A stretch of DNA of 64,000 nt from NCBI GenBank assembly GCA_035772735.1, contig JASDFA010000019.1, forward strand, positions 70,966,001 through 71,030,000, written 5' to 3'. Under the pieces are notes generated by a model. The model had not been told where the DNA came from and ran no database searches. It was given only the letters and a program-made list of their open reading frames with translations. The stretch is from Datura wrightii. Lineage: Eukaryota; Streptophyta; Magnoliopsida; Solanales; Solanaceae. Position numbers and translations under genes: made by a program. This document shows positions 38,525-49,492 of this stretch, in pieces; the first letter of the stretch is position 1; each line of letters begins with the position of its first letter.

Positions 38525-39035
38525 TTAAGTTTTATTAAAATCAAAATCCATATCGGATAAAGTAGGAATATCCTTGTCAGAATTATCATCTTTAACAATA
38601 TTGTTAGAAACCCTTATATGTTCAACACGCTTATTACCATCAGCCGTGTTTATTGTATGGAGAGAGGCGGCACGATTTAATCTGGCCGGACCATAGATTG
38701 GTTCAATAGGATCAATATATGAATGACCTGCAGAAGTAGATAATCTTCTACTACCAGTATACGAATGCCTGTAAGGGGTTAATGACTTATTGTCCTCAAA
38801 CTGAATGCAAATCCTACCTTCAGGAGTTTGGCTAATATGCGAATAATCATGATTAGTAACATCTTCAGACTGTTGACTCGGAGATATAACAGAGTCTAAA
38901 ATTCAAGTAGAGGGAAAATTAATTTCATCCCATCCAATAAGTCTCCTAGTGGTGACTTTGGACTTAGCAAAATTTGTTTCAAAAATCATAGTCTCATTTG
39001 ACATATCGGTCAATTTGCATCGAGGAGTAAGAGTA
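38525..39035 (-). pseudogene. Pararetroviral movement-protein tail, copy 2
   Basis: C-terminal part of the movement-protein frame, homologous to 30768-31307 of copy 1 but without the 31-bp duplication. It has its own TGA at 38905-38903 where copy 1 has TGG. It ends in TAA directly before the capsid ATG, as in copy 1. At 39029-39035 it fuses to an inverted capsid segment. Confidence 0.82.
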
Positions 39036-39775
39036 AGGAAAACTCTTCGTGGAAATAATATCCAAATCATGTATAACACTTATACGTATGGACGGCTTAT
39101 TGGAGTCTGCACACAAGAAGGATTAAACTTGTGCAATGAATTAAAGCTGAATGCACAACTTAAGAGACAAAGTCTAACTGAAAAGAACCAGTTAGGAGAT
39201 TTCTGTCAACAGTTTGGAATGGAAAAAACTGTCGCAACTTCTTCATTAAAAAAGAAGAATAAGAAAAATGAAGATGAATTTTACCAAAGGAAAGGTAAAA
39301 GACGACATCGTCGATCAAAAGAGGAAAGATATTTCCGAAGGAAACATCGAAAAGAAAAGAGATTTGTTAAAGACAGATCTGGAAGAGATTTAAATGATAT
39401 TAAGTGTTATAGATGTGGACAATTTGGTCATATTGCCCCAAATTGCAAGAAGGAACGGATCAAGGCTCTAGCCATGGATTTGGACGATAAATCCAAAGAA
39501 CAGATTATGAAGATCATGGACGAAACTTCAGTCAGTGAGAGTGATTATACTTCTTCCTCTGAATCTGAAACCTCTATCAAATTATTTGATTTACCTGATG
39601 ATTGTGATAAATGTGATACAGGTACAGGAAATTGTTCTTGTGACAACCTGGATTTTTATAAATTACAATCTCAATTTCAAAATAATTTTGAACTTAAACC
39701 TATTACTTCTGATAATGTTTTAGAATTATTGAAAGAAGTCACTGATAATGAATTAAGAGAAAAAATTATCAGCAT
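39029..39775 (+). pseudogene. Inverted pararetroviral capsid/zinc-knuckle segment
   Basis: Plus-strand copy of 36366-37112: equal length (747 bp), no indel, almost identical (I noticed one substitution, in the TT-G/A-TCGCAAC region near 39232). It encodes the end of the coat-protein core, the basic region, the CCHC knuckle and the acidic linker, in frame through the junction. It ends at 39775, where Helitron-like DNA resumes. Confidence 0.88.
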
Positions 39776-39992
39776 ATATGTTTTATGCTGAGTGGAAAGA
39801 CAAAAAGTGAAAAGTTAAAATACTAAAATAACCTTCAAATATTGAAAGACTAATAAGCCCTTCAAATAATAAATAAGTTTACTCCTTCATCATCATCTAA
39901 ATAATTCTTTGTGAAATATTTAATGGTCTAATAATATTTATTGTTATGCAATTTTAGCTTTTGGTATATATAATATTATAGGAATCAATCAA
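39776..39992 (+). mobile_element. Helitron-like body segment, copy 1 continuation
   Basis: From GTGGAAAGACAAAAAGTG to AGGAATCAATCAA this matches 40572-40766 closely. It is taken as the right part of the Helitron-like unit whose left part is 28846-29248, the virus lying between them. Confidence 0.5.
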
Positions 39993-40766
39993 TCAATATA
40001 TATATATATAAGAGACTTAGAGGCATGTTGATGAGGCATGCCTCTAACGCCTTCATGCTTTTTTTTCTTGTTTTTTTGAATTTTTCTTCTGTTTTAAAAT
40101 TATTATTTTATTTTATTTATTTAATTAATATCATTTAATATTATGTCATTAAATAAGCTCCACTACATAAAATAAATAAATAATAATAAAAATAAAATAA
40201 ATTAAAATATAATAAAAGTAAAAAATTCCTAACTTCAAAGTTGCATTACCATTTAACCATCCACTAAATAAAATAAAAATAAATATAATATATAAAAATC
40301 ATCATATTATTATATAAGTGGGAAGCCAAAAGGTGAAAAATTAGATTACCATTTTGCCCCTTCACTAAATTAAAATTTAATTAAATACATAATTAAATAT
40401 TAATATTTTATCATATCATATCATAATTATATATTTATTATTATATAAGTGAGAAGTCAAAAAGTGAAAAGTTAAAATAAATAAATAAATAAAACTAATA
40501 AATAATAATAATAATTATAAATAAGAATAAGAATAAATGTAAATAATAAATAATAATAATAATATATAAGTGGGAAGACAAAAAGTGAAAAGTTAAAATA
40601 CTAAAATAACCTCCAAGTATTGAGAGACTAATATACCCTTCAAATAATAAATAGGTTTACTCCTTCATTATCATCTAAATAATTCTTTGTGAAATATTTA
40701 ATGGTCTAATAATATTTATTTTTATGCAATTTTAGCTTTTAGTATATATAATATTATAGGAATCAA
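39993..40766 (+). mobile_element. Helitron-like 5' unit, copy 2 (774 bp)
   Basis: Uninterrupted version of the same unit. It starts A/TCAATATATATATATATA, then has an 11-bp perfect dyad TTAGAGGCATG..CATGCCTCTAA at about 40018-40050, an AT-rich body, and AGGAATCAA before the next TC. No coding sequence. Confidence 0.5.
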
Positions 40767-40808
<42 letters not shown>

Positions 40809-41223
40809 AGTAAAGTAATAGAAAAGTGAGGTGACACTTCTCATAGTCTAGAATTTGTATTTATCTTTTTTTCTCATTTTTTTGTCCTTTTTATCTTATA
40901 TTTCTCTTAAAATATTTTGCTGAAAATTTCATTTCATAACTCACACCTCTTTATTTTCATAACCTATATCTTTAATAATCTCAATAACTCACAAACCTTT
41001 TATTTCATAACCTCCAAATATTTAATTTATAAATTTTATATAATTTATAGTGTTTTCTCCATGTATATCTATATAAATATATTGTAAAACAAAGATTATT
41101 CTCATATTCACATTGTTATAGTTTGCTGGTAGAATTCTTTTGAGATGAATATAATTCATATCTATTAGAATATATAAATAATATTGATAGAGAAGACATT
41201 AGGGTTTCTGCATCTACACTGCA

Positions 41224-41334
41224 ATGGGGAAGGGAACAGAAAGTTTTAGGAAGAGGAGGAACAAGACACACGCGCTATGTGTGAGATGCAGTCCCCGCAG
41301 CTTCCATCTCCAAAAGAGCAAGGAAATTTTGTAA
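41224..41334 (+). pseudogene. RPL37: Captured 60S ribosomal protein L37 fragment
   Basis: ATG at 41224 opens a 36-codon frame whose first 33 residues match the N-terminus of eukaryotic RPL37: MGKGTESFRKRRNKTH, then the CVRC zinc-ribbon half-site, then RSFHLQKSK. The match stops at about 41322, so the second Cys pair and the rest of the about 95-residue protein are absent. The preceding 30 bases (ATTAGGGTTTCTGCATCTAC) look like the gene's 5' UTR. Differences from the family consensus include Gly6 to Glu and Gly9 to Arg, both G-to-A changes. It sits inside the Helitron candidate, fitting transposon capture. Confidence 0.85.
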
Positions 41335-42028
41335 AAATTTATTTCTGGCGTTTGATGTCCAGTCAAAATTAGAAGTATTTAAATTTTAGAAATGTCTTGT
41401 AGAAATTAACATTCTGATACAAATGAATTTTGTTTTATAGTCTGCTTTTCAAAAAATTAAAAAGATAATATTAATGTGGAAGCTACTGTCTATGTCGTAT
41501 TTTAAAATTTTTTCTTTATTCTATTGTACCTAACTCCGCTTTTGTTCTATATAACTCCATTTTATATAATTTTTTATTTGATTGGTTGTAGTAAGGAGAC
41601 CTCTTACTTATCCTTATCAATATTTAGATCTTCCTTTCTTTAGTATAATGACAAAAAGTGTAAAATTTTGTGTTTTAATATCTATTTATGTATAAGTTAA
41701 ATTTCATATAATATCCCAACATAAGCTTAGTAGATGTAGTCGTTCAAAATTTATTTTTTGTGTATGTCACGCCTTAACATGAAACAACTTATGAATGAGT
41801 TTTTGACTTTATTAACTTTATATGCTTATTCTAAGACCATTTATTGGGTTCAATTTCCTAACTATTTTCTCTCATCTTTTTTAGTTGTTTTTTTCAACCA
41901 TACAAGTCATAATTTTTATTTTAAAAAATGAACATATGTGAATATGAAAAAGAAAGACAAAAAAGACGAAGAAGATAATATATGACAAACACAATATGTA
42001 AAAATCAAAGTCCAACTACATACCAAAG

Positions 42029-42212
42029 TACTTTATTAGTATATTGTATATACAAACATGTTCATCAATTTTTATACTTTATTAGTGTATTGTATATACA
42101 AACATGTTCATCAATTTTTATACTTTATTAGTGTATTGTATATACAAACATGTTCATCAATTTTTATACTTTATTAGTGTATTGTATATACAAACATGTT
42201 CATCAATTTTTA
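42029..42212. repeat. 46-bp tandem repeat, four copies
   Basis: CATGTTCATCAATTTTTATA recurs at 42057, 42103, 42149 and 42195, a constant 46-bp period. The units are almost identical; the first has AGTATATTG for AGTGTATTG. The array lies within the Helitron candidate. Confidence 0.92.
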
Positions 42213-44248
42213 TAGTACGCTCTCAACTTCTATTGCATTCCACCTAAAATTAAATTTGATTATGCTAACCGAAAATACTATTTTGTCATTGTATCAATGT
42301 CTCATTCCAACTTAAAAACAAATTCAAGTTTGAAAATTTATTTTATAAGTAAAAAAGAATTTTTCTTTTAGATATACTTTCAAACTGAAATCATTATTTG
42401 TATTAATTGTTGGCAGACATTTTTTTAAAGGAAGAGAAGGGACTATTGAGTTTTTTAAAATCATAATTTCTTTTAACTCTTTTAGTTATATTAAATATGA
42501 AATGTTAAGAAATTAAAAAGTCATTTCTTTAAACTTTTTTAATGTAAAACTTAATTGGCCTTTATTTTCAATACTTCCGCAACTTTTTTTTATTACAATG
42601 ATAAAATGTTAATCTTATAATTTTTATAGAAGAAAATTAATTTTTATTAATCTAACATTTATTTATGATTAATTAAGTTCAACAGATTCTTCATAGCATG
42701 AATGTTAGAATAGTGTCATATTTATTCTAACAGATGAGTTAACACTTTTTAAACGTCAAGAAATATATTCATCTTTTTTTTTGTTTTAATTTTTTTTCAT
42801 TTATCATAAAATCTAAAAACTCATCTACAAAACTCACACCTTTTTATCCTCATAACTTTATATTTTTAATAATCCGAATAATGCTTATATCTTACTCTTT
42901 CACAACCCTTAAATATTAATGTATAAATTTATGATAGTTTATTGCGTTCCTCTATAAATATTTACATAAATTTACATGTAAGATAAGTACTATAAGAAAT
43001 GTCGTATTTTAGTGATGTTTTTTGTGATGATTACTTTATCTGTATTATTATTGTTATAAGGTCAATATATCTTACATTTCTATCTAGGTAAATATTCAAT
43101 TTTCTTTTAAGAACATAATTATCAAAGTCATATCCAATTCAATTGTGTGAAATGACTATCTTCAAGGCATAACTTATCAAATTCTCATATTAACTGACAA
43201 GTAATCACAATAACATTTCGAATACTATCGCAAATAAAAAGATAACAATACACAAGAAATTTTGTGCAATAGAATGTTGACAAACTTTTTTGCCAATAAT
43301 TTTTTCTTTTCTTTAGATTTATGAGTAGCATTTTGTCAAGGATTATTTTAATCACTTTTGTCATGAAATTTTAATTTATTTAGTGAGACTTTTAAAATAT
43401 ATATATTAAAGAATAATTAAAATTCAAAATGTTGAAATTAAAGTTCGAACTAAGCCACTTAAATAATGGGCTATTCCCTTTGAAACTGTTAGTAATTAAT
43501 CAATAAATGAGTTTTAGCCTCAAATAATTTCTTTAATTTAAGGATACATTTATTTTTATTTTTATTTTAATATTTAAGCACATATGGTTCTTTAAGTTTG
43601 TTAAATTGGATACTTCTAACACAGTTACTACAATATTCAGACTTAAAGTTTATTTAATTATTATCATGTGTTCTCTAAGTGAATGATTTTAAAAGCACAA
43701 TTGATATTTTCTAAAATTTTAAAAAATTACACTTTGAATAGTACATTACATCTTAATTAATGATATATTTATGTTGCAGGTAATCACCTGATTAGAACTA
43801 TTTATATATTTTTAAAATAATTAAATATTTCAATATTAAACGAGGAATATTAAATTAGTCATTTAATATATAATAATTTTTTTACTACATATAGACTATA
43901 GTTGGTTTTTTATAAGATTTTAAAATTTTTTGTTTAGATTTTTTGTTGTTGTGTTTCTGTAGTTACTTTTTCTTATTTTATTATTTTTTATTTAAATAAA
44001 TACAAGAACACTTTGATTTAATTTGATGTTTATTTTAACTTTTAAAAATTTATTTTGACAAATACATATGGATTAAAGTTATAAATTTATTTATTTAGAT
44101 TATTTTTTGAAAGAAAAAACTAATAATAATATTAAATATCATAAAATATATTTTGTAATTATTTTAGTATTTAAATAATTGAAAAGATTTAAATTATGAC
44201 TTTTAAAAAGTTTTTTAAAATCACGTGAAGCGCGAACAAATTAACTAG

Positions 44249-46149
44249 TCAGTGAAATAACGGTTATTCAATAAAACTTTCGCTGGTTATTCAATTACTT
44301 GGATTATTATTAAATTTACGGTTCTCAATTGTTTAAAGAAATTATTTCTCTCCTTTTTAATTTTGTTATTGAAAAATGGTTCTCCGGTATACAGGGTAAT
44401 AGCAGTCAAATGTTGTTCCGTCTCAATAATGATTGTTTTACGTGTATTCAAGGGGTAAATTTTTTGCAGGTTTTCTTAAAAATGCCATTAGTTGTTCAAA
44501 ATGAAAAAGCATCTAGCTTGTTCGATTATATTTGTTTGAATCGACAGGTTATATATCTGTCACTCATATGTTAAATTTGTGAGCTATAGTATGAGAGAAA
44601 AATTGATGTTCATTCTTCTTTTTCTTCTTTTTTTTTTTTTTATAAATTTTATAAAGGAATAACTAAAGCTATCAAAGAAAAGATAAAAAGTTAGATAAGG
44701 TGGAGGTATTTTTATAAACAAACAATTTCTTCTTATAAAATTATGTAATGCATATTATTTATTTAATACAACAAATCAAGCAGTCAATAAGAAATAATAT
44801 CAGGATAACTAATCCCAGCATAATTTTTTTCAAACCAAGCGACCCCTAAGGGTATTTTTGGCCCTTTTCACTTTTTATATTAGTGGAAAAGTGTGTATAA
44901 CACCTCTTATACACTATTATACATTTTTATATAAGATTTGTATATTGTGTACAGTAAGTGTATAATATTGTATATCGTGTATAAGCACTGTTGCAGAAAA
45001 AAAATTATGCAGATATAATATTAAAATATAACTACGTAAATGCAATATCTTATATTGGAATATATATTTTTGTATAATCCCAAATTTATAATGCATTTGC
45101 TCTCTAATCTTCTTTTAAATTATACTTGTATCATTGCAACGTCCAGGATCTTAATATTGATCGGCATCGGAAATTTACATCTAATTAAATAATTATTAAC
45201 TTTAAGAATCATCAAATTAAATACTGTGTAAGCTCAAGACATAATAAGACTACGTAGTTTAGAATCTTTTAGAAGGAATTTACAATGCGATGCACTTTGT
45301 ATCATTCCATAAATGCCAAAAATAGAAGAAATCTAGAAGCTTGATTAATTTTCTTGTTTGTAATTCATATTTTCGTTAGACTTGATCCCAGATGGCTGAT
45401 TTACACACACTTTGGGAGTGAGTTTGATTTTTGAAAATTTGAATAATTTGGATTTGAGTTTGATTTAAGATTTACAATTTTTTTTTCGACATTTTTGCTA
45501 TGGAAGAATAGAGTTTGTTAGACTTTTGTGCACTTTTCTTTTGGGATGGTGGGTGACCACGTCTTTCTCATGCTCCCTAACATTGCGGCCTTGAATATGG
45601 CAAATCTAATATAAATATTCTTTTATGCATAATTTAATTTAGTCGATAAAATAAGAATAATTTTATAATATTTAGTGAAATTATTTTATTTTGTGTTTAT
45701 TAATAAATATTATTTAAATTTTATATTATTCTATAGTATTTTAATATAAATGATGAGATACCCTATTATATATTAAAGATGGAATAAAATATTTACATGA
45801 AAATTTTAACCTATTCCATCCCACAGCCAAACGACCCCTTAAGTTATTATATGTCGTATTAGAGGTGTCAAATATGACTCAAAAATTGATGGTCCACCGG
45901 ATTAATTTAATATTTTGTGAATTGGGCATAAGATAATTTCATATTGAGCTAATTTTAGCCCAACCTAACATAAGTAATTTTTTAGTGATCTTCAATTTAA
46001 CTTAATACTAGCCTAATTCTAGCCTACATTTGAGATTAACTTTAATGTATATTTATAACTTGAGTTTTACTTTTATTTTTTATGGTTGGGGCTTTATTCT
46101 TGAATTATGATCGTTTTGGGTCTCGAGTCCTAGTTCAGTACAGATCTCG
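44249..46149. other. AT-rich DNA with MITE ends, no gene seen
   Basis: The open frame at 44329-44574 has no recognisable domain. CAAACCAAGCGACCCC at about 44852 and CAGCCAAACGACCCC at about 45823 look like ends of a common MITE family. TGTATA-type low complexity lies at 44880-45000. Confidence 0.5.
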
Positions 46150-46519
46150 CACTACTTAAAAACTTTCAAAAACTGATCTCAAAAGATTAAAAAACTGCAA
46201 ACAGACCTTTGTAGGTCGATTTTTTTAAAATATATTTTTAAACAATAATGACCTTTGAAGATCTGTTTTCTTATCGTTAAAAAAACAAAAAAATGCAAAC
46301 CAACTTCTTGAGGTCGATTTCTTTAAAAAAAATTTTTTGGCAAAAGGCGACTTTGAGAGGTCGATTTTTAATTATTTTTATTTTTTTGCAAAAATCGACC
46401 TTCGAAGGTCGCTTTTGCAAAAAAGATAAATCTCGGGAGGTCTGTTTTTTTCACAAACATGAAAATTTAAACTGAACAAAGACCAACCTCCTGAGGTTAG
46501 TTTTTGTCATTTTTTAGTG
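46150..46519. mobile_element. Mini-CACTA element (370 bp)
   Basis: The left end is CACTACTTAAAAAC and the right end TTTTTTAGTG, the CACTA/TAGTG termini of En/Spm-type transposons. Flanking trinucleotides are TCG and TTG, a 2/3 match to the usual 3-bp duplication. The interior is built from repeated dyads around GGTCGATTTTT, including GCAAAAATCGACC/TTCGAAGGTCGC at about 46389-46415. Such subterminal arrays bind the transposase in this superfamily. No coding capacity. Confidence 0.6.
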
Positions 46520-47031
46520 TTGTCGAAAGGGTTGGGTCTCGATTCTCGAATTGAGTCTCTAATCTCACATCCCGAGTTTCCAATTAAGGCTCGATTCTCA
46601 AGTCTTAGGTCAGAGTTAAGTCAAGGTTAGGTCTTTACTCTTAGGTCGAAATGAGGGTTGGGGCTAGGGTCTCTAGTCAAGGTCGAATTCCGAGTTAGGG
46701 TCGAGGGTAGGGAAGGGGTGGACTTGAGTAAACGGTAGGATAGAGGGAAAGGTGGACCATGCAAAAAAATTGAGTCAAATTGGGCGGGTCATGATCTAAC
46801 CTATTTTTAGCCCATTTCAGCCCAATTCTTTTTATCCCAAATAGCTTTGGGGTTAATTTTAGCCCAATACATTTATTAACTCAAGCCATTTTGACTTGCT
46901 AAATTTCATCCCAACCCTTATTTCGTAAACATTCGTTGGACTTTAAGATGATGATGAGGTCCTAAAATTTACATTATATTAAATTTAGTGCATATCAGGA
47001 ATTATTTCGTATTTCGTTCCCGTGCAATCAC

Positions 47032-47062
<31 letters not shown>

Positions 47063-49487
47063 GCACACACACAAAATAAATTCTTAGCTGACTCCATTTT
47101 TATTCTTTTTCTATACTTTCATATTTCATTTTCCTCTTTCCTCTCTCTTTTTTTTTGGCAAAAATTAGTTAAGTTTCAAGCATTGATATTTTGCAGGTTG
47201 AAGACCTCAAACACTCCTTAAGATTCGGGTCGTAGATTTTGGGATTATAATGTGTCAAAAGTAAGTTATTTATGATATTTTATAGAACAAAAAATATACA
47301 TAGATTACTTATTTTTTCAGATACTGAAAGTTCTTTTTTGTAGGCAAATGGTTGATGTGATTATTTTAGGTGACAAAATTCTTTTTCGACAAACAGAACT
47401 AGTACGGTGTTATTGTGATTGAGAAGCCCTCTGATTAACACTGATATAATAATTTTACAACGTAATATGAAGTTTGAAATGCAATTTAGACTCAAGAAAG
47501 TTGAAGAAGACAGGAATCTTCTTAGGACACTGCTAAAAGAATCAGAAAAGAAAAAAATTATTTAAAAGATAGATTTAGTGAAACTCAGCATGAAATAGAT
47601 TTTTCGAGGGCAAATGAAGGAAGATAGAAAAAAATGAATAGTTTGAGGTTGATTTGTGATCTTCTGTTACTGTTTGTAATTTGAAATGCTACATAGTTGG
47701 TTATATTTGATGTTTCCATATGCTATTTTTCTATATTATGTATTGAAATGTATTCTGAATTTTAATGTGTTTAATAGACTTTTTAAAAAGTATAACATGT
47801 TTATGTATTATATATAATACTTATCAATTCTAATATATTTAAAATTTAATTAAAACAACATAAAAGAAAAGAGCAAACGATAAGAATAAAGTAGTTAAAC
47901 CAATTAATTTTCTTAAATTAATGACACATGACATTATAAATTAAAATAAAAATACAATCGTAGTACTCTTAATCATCATGATAAAAGTACTTAATATCAT
48001 CATCAGATAAATAATATGTGTTTCTTAAGACATATCTTCATCCCGCAGATATTAGTTCCCTATCGGTCGAGGATACTTGTTTCTCAATTTAACTTGAGCA
48101 TGTATATTCTAACACATCTTAATAGCATTCAATTGTTCTCTTTCCTAATCCTTTTTATTGCAATCTCACAAGACTTCCAATTAGTTCAAGATATGGTTAT
48201 TGAGAATCTTGTTGGGATTGAAGCCCGAAGCATTTTTAAGTCACGAACAAGATATTATAATTCGAAGTATCGATGTGCCCATTCACATCGTAGACCATAA
48301 TAATATTCACATGGGTATGAATATTTTACCCCACAAAAATTGCCACTATACTCTATTAGAAGGTAGAGCTTGTATTTGTCAAACTCAATTTGATTAATAT
48401 TAGGCAAAAAATCACCAAATAAATGGTATGATTTGAGCTTTCATCATCATTGCTATTTGAATCTTTTGAAAAGAATATCAATCAATCTACACTTTTTTCC
48501 TCTTGAGATTGAATTCTAGTAGTCCTCTTTTTATGAGTATTTGCTAAGAAATGAAAGACTACTTATATAGTTATAAAACTCAATACACATAGCACATAAG
48601 TGACATTATTATGACATGCACATACCATACTTTATATATAAATAATAATGGATCATGCAAACTTATTGCCATTGAATATCTCACAGTACAAATCGCACTT
48701 AAAGGTGACCATGCAACAATTTTGACTAAATTTAGTCTTAATGCAATTCATTTTTATCTGATTGTTCTCTTGAAAAAAATAATTGAGAGTCAAATTAAAC
48801 TCTTGCGGTGTGCTACAGGACATTGATGTAGCACAACTTCTTAGCCATTTAAGTCCAAATTCTCGCAAGTCTTGTTCCAGCCCTTTAGCATTTGTAACAT
48901 GCCAACTCCACTCAGATATCATTGTTGTAGCATTGATTGTATCGCCCGTTTGAGTCATTCAAGTATTTAAATTATTCACTCAATGTCCATGACCTTTTCA
49001 TTACTCTGAATATGTCTCTGAGTTGGAATGAACTAATCTAATTATATCAAAAATTTGGTTCCACTACAATATAGTTACTCGATTTTAATGCATGTTAATT
49101 ATTATACAATTATATTTGTATACTACTCTTAGAAGTGTTTTAAAATGTCGGGGAACGAGGCAAGGCGTTTTACGCAGCACGGGACGAGGTGTAAGCCTCA
49201 AAACACCGAATGTAAGTTTATGGATATATAGGGTGTATATCTCATGTATCTTCAATTTTATAATTTTATTGCTAAGATAATAAGCAAAAGCAATATTTTT
49301 AATAAGTCTACAAATAAATTTAAATAAATCACCAATAATAGAAATAATTATTATAATTATTATTTGAGAAAGGTAACAACACAAAAATAATAATAGCCAA
49401 GATAATTTTTAAAATAAAATCATCATCCATTTAATCATCGATCCCACATCTACTAGTCCTTTTCATCCTGAATTAATATTTGCACTG
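46520..49487. other. Intergenic DNA, no supported gene
   Basis: 46520-46740 is a degenerate TCTCGA/GGTC-rich low-complexity tract into which the CACTA element inserted. 47032-47073 is a compound (TA)n(CA)n microsatellite. A minus-strand frame at 48653-48958 contains a stretch SEWSWHVTNAKGLEQ that might be a gene fragment, but I do not recognise it. 49140-49200 is a short GC-rich patch. Confidence 0.5.
47032..47073. repeat. (TA)n(CA)n compound microsatellite
   Basis: About six TA units followed by about fifteen CA units with one G interruption. Confidence 0.9.
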
Positions 49488-49492
49488 ATTAT

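Larger units (their letters stand above)
29249..39775 (-). mobile_element. Endogenous pararetrovirus block (Caulimoviridae, florendovirus-like)
   Basis: Integrated relic of a reverse-transcribing plant DNA virus. On the minus strand, from 39035 to 29249, it reads: movement-protein tail, capsid-protease-RT-RNase H ORF, second ORF, intergenic promoter/leader, tRNA-iMet primer site, movement protein, and truncated capsid. The capsid start codon recurs at 38524 and 30767, a 7,757-bp period that fits one circular genome, so the block exceeds one genome length (about 1.26 units). The last 747 bp (39029-39775) are inverted. The domain order and an unassigned ORF downstream of RNase H resemble florendoviruses; genus is inference. 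The copies differ by nine residues over about 505 in the shared capsid region. Both are disabled by stops and frameshifts. Confidence 0.9.
40767..44248 (+). mobile_element. Non-autonomous Helitron candidate with RPL37 fragment
   Basis: The 5' end TCTATATATATA follows an A. The 3' end is ACGTGAAGCGCGAACAAATT then AACTAG followed by T: a GC-rich imperfect hairpin close before CTAG, the standard Helitron 3' layout, inserted between A and T. Length 3,482 bp, AT-rich, no Rep/helicase coding. It carries a gene fragment (41190-41334), a 46-bp tandem array and an internal duplication (40850-41090 resembles 42770-42980). The boundaries are inferred from motifs only. Confidence 0.5.

Noticed and set aside
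29249..39775. The pararetrovirus as a potentially active virus source
   Set aside because: Every essential frame in both copies carries at least one stop, frameshift or truncation, so it reads as a relic.
42029..42212. CRISPR-like array (regular 46-bp repeat)
   Set aside because: The units are contiguous and near-identical with no unique spacers; the genome is plant nuclear DNA.
44329..44574. 81-codon frame right after the Helitron-like end
   Set aside because: Looked at as a possible gene tail; no motif, no splice-supported continuation.
46293..46475. 60-codon frame in the mini-CACTA element
   Set aside because: Produced by the repeated dyads; no homology to transposase.
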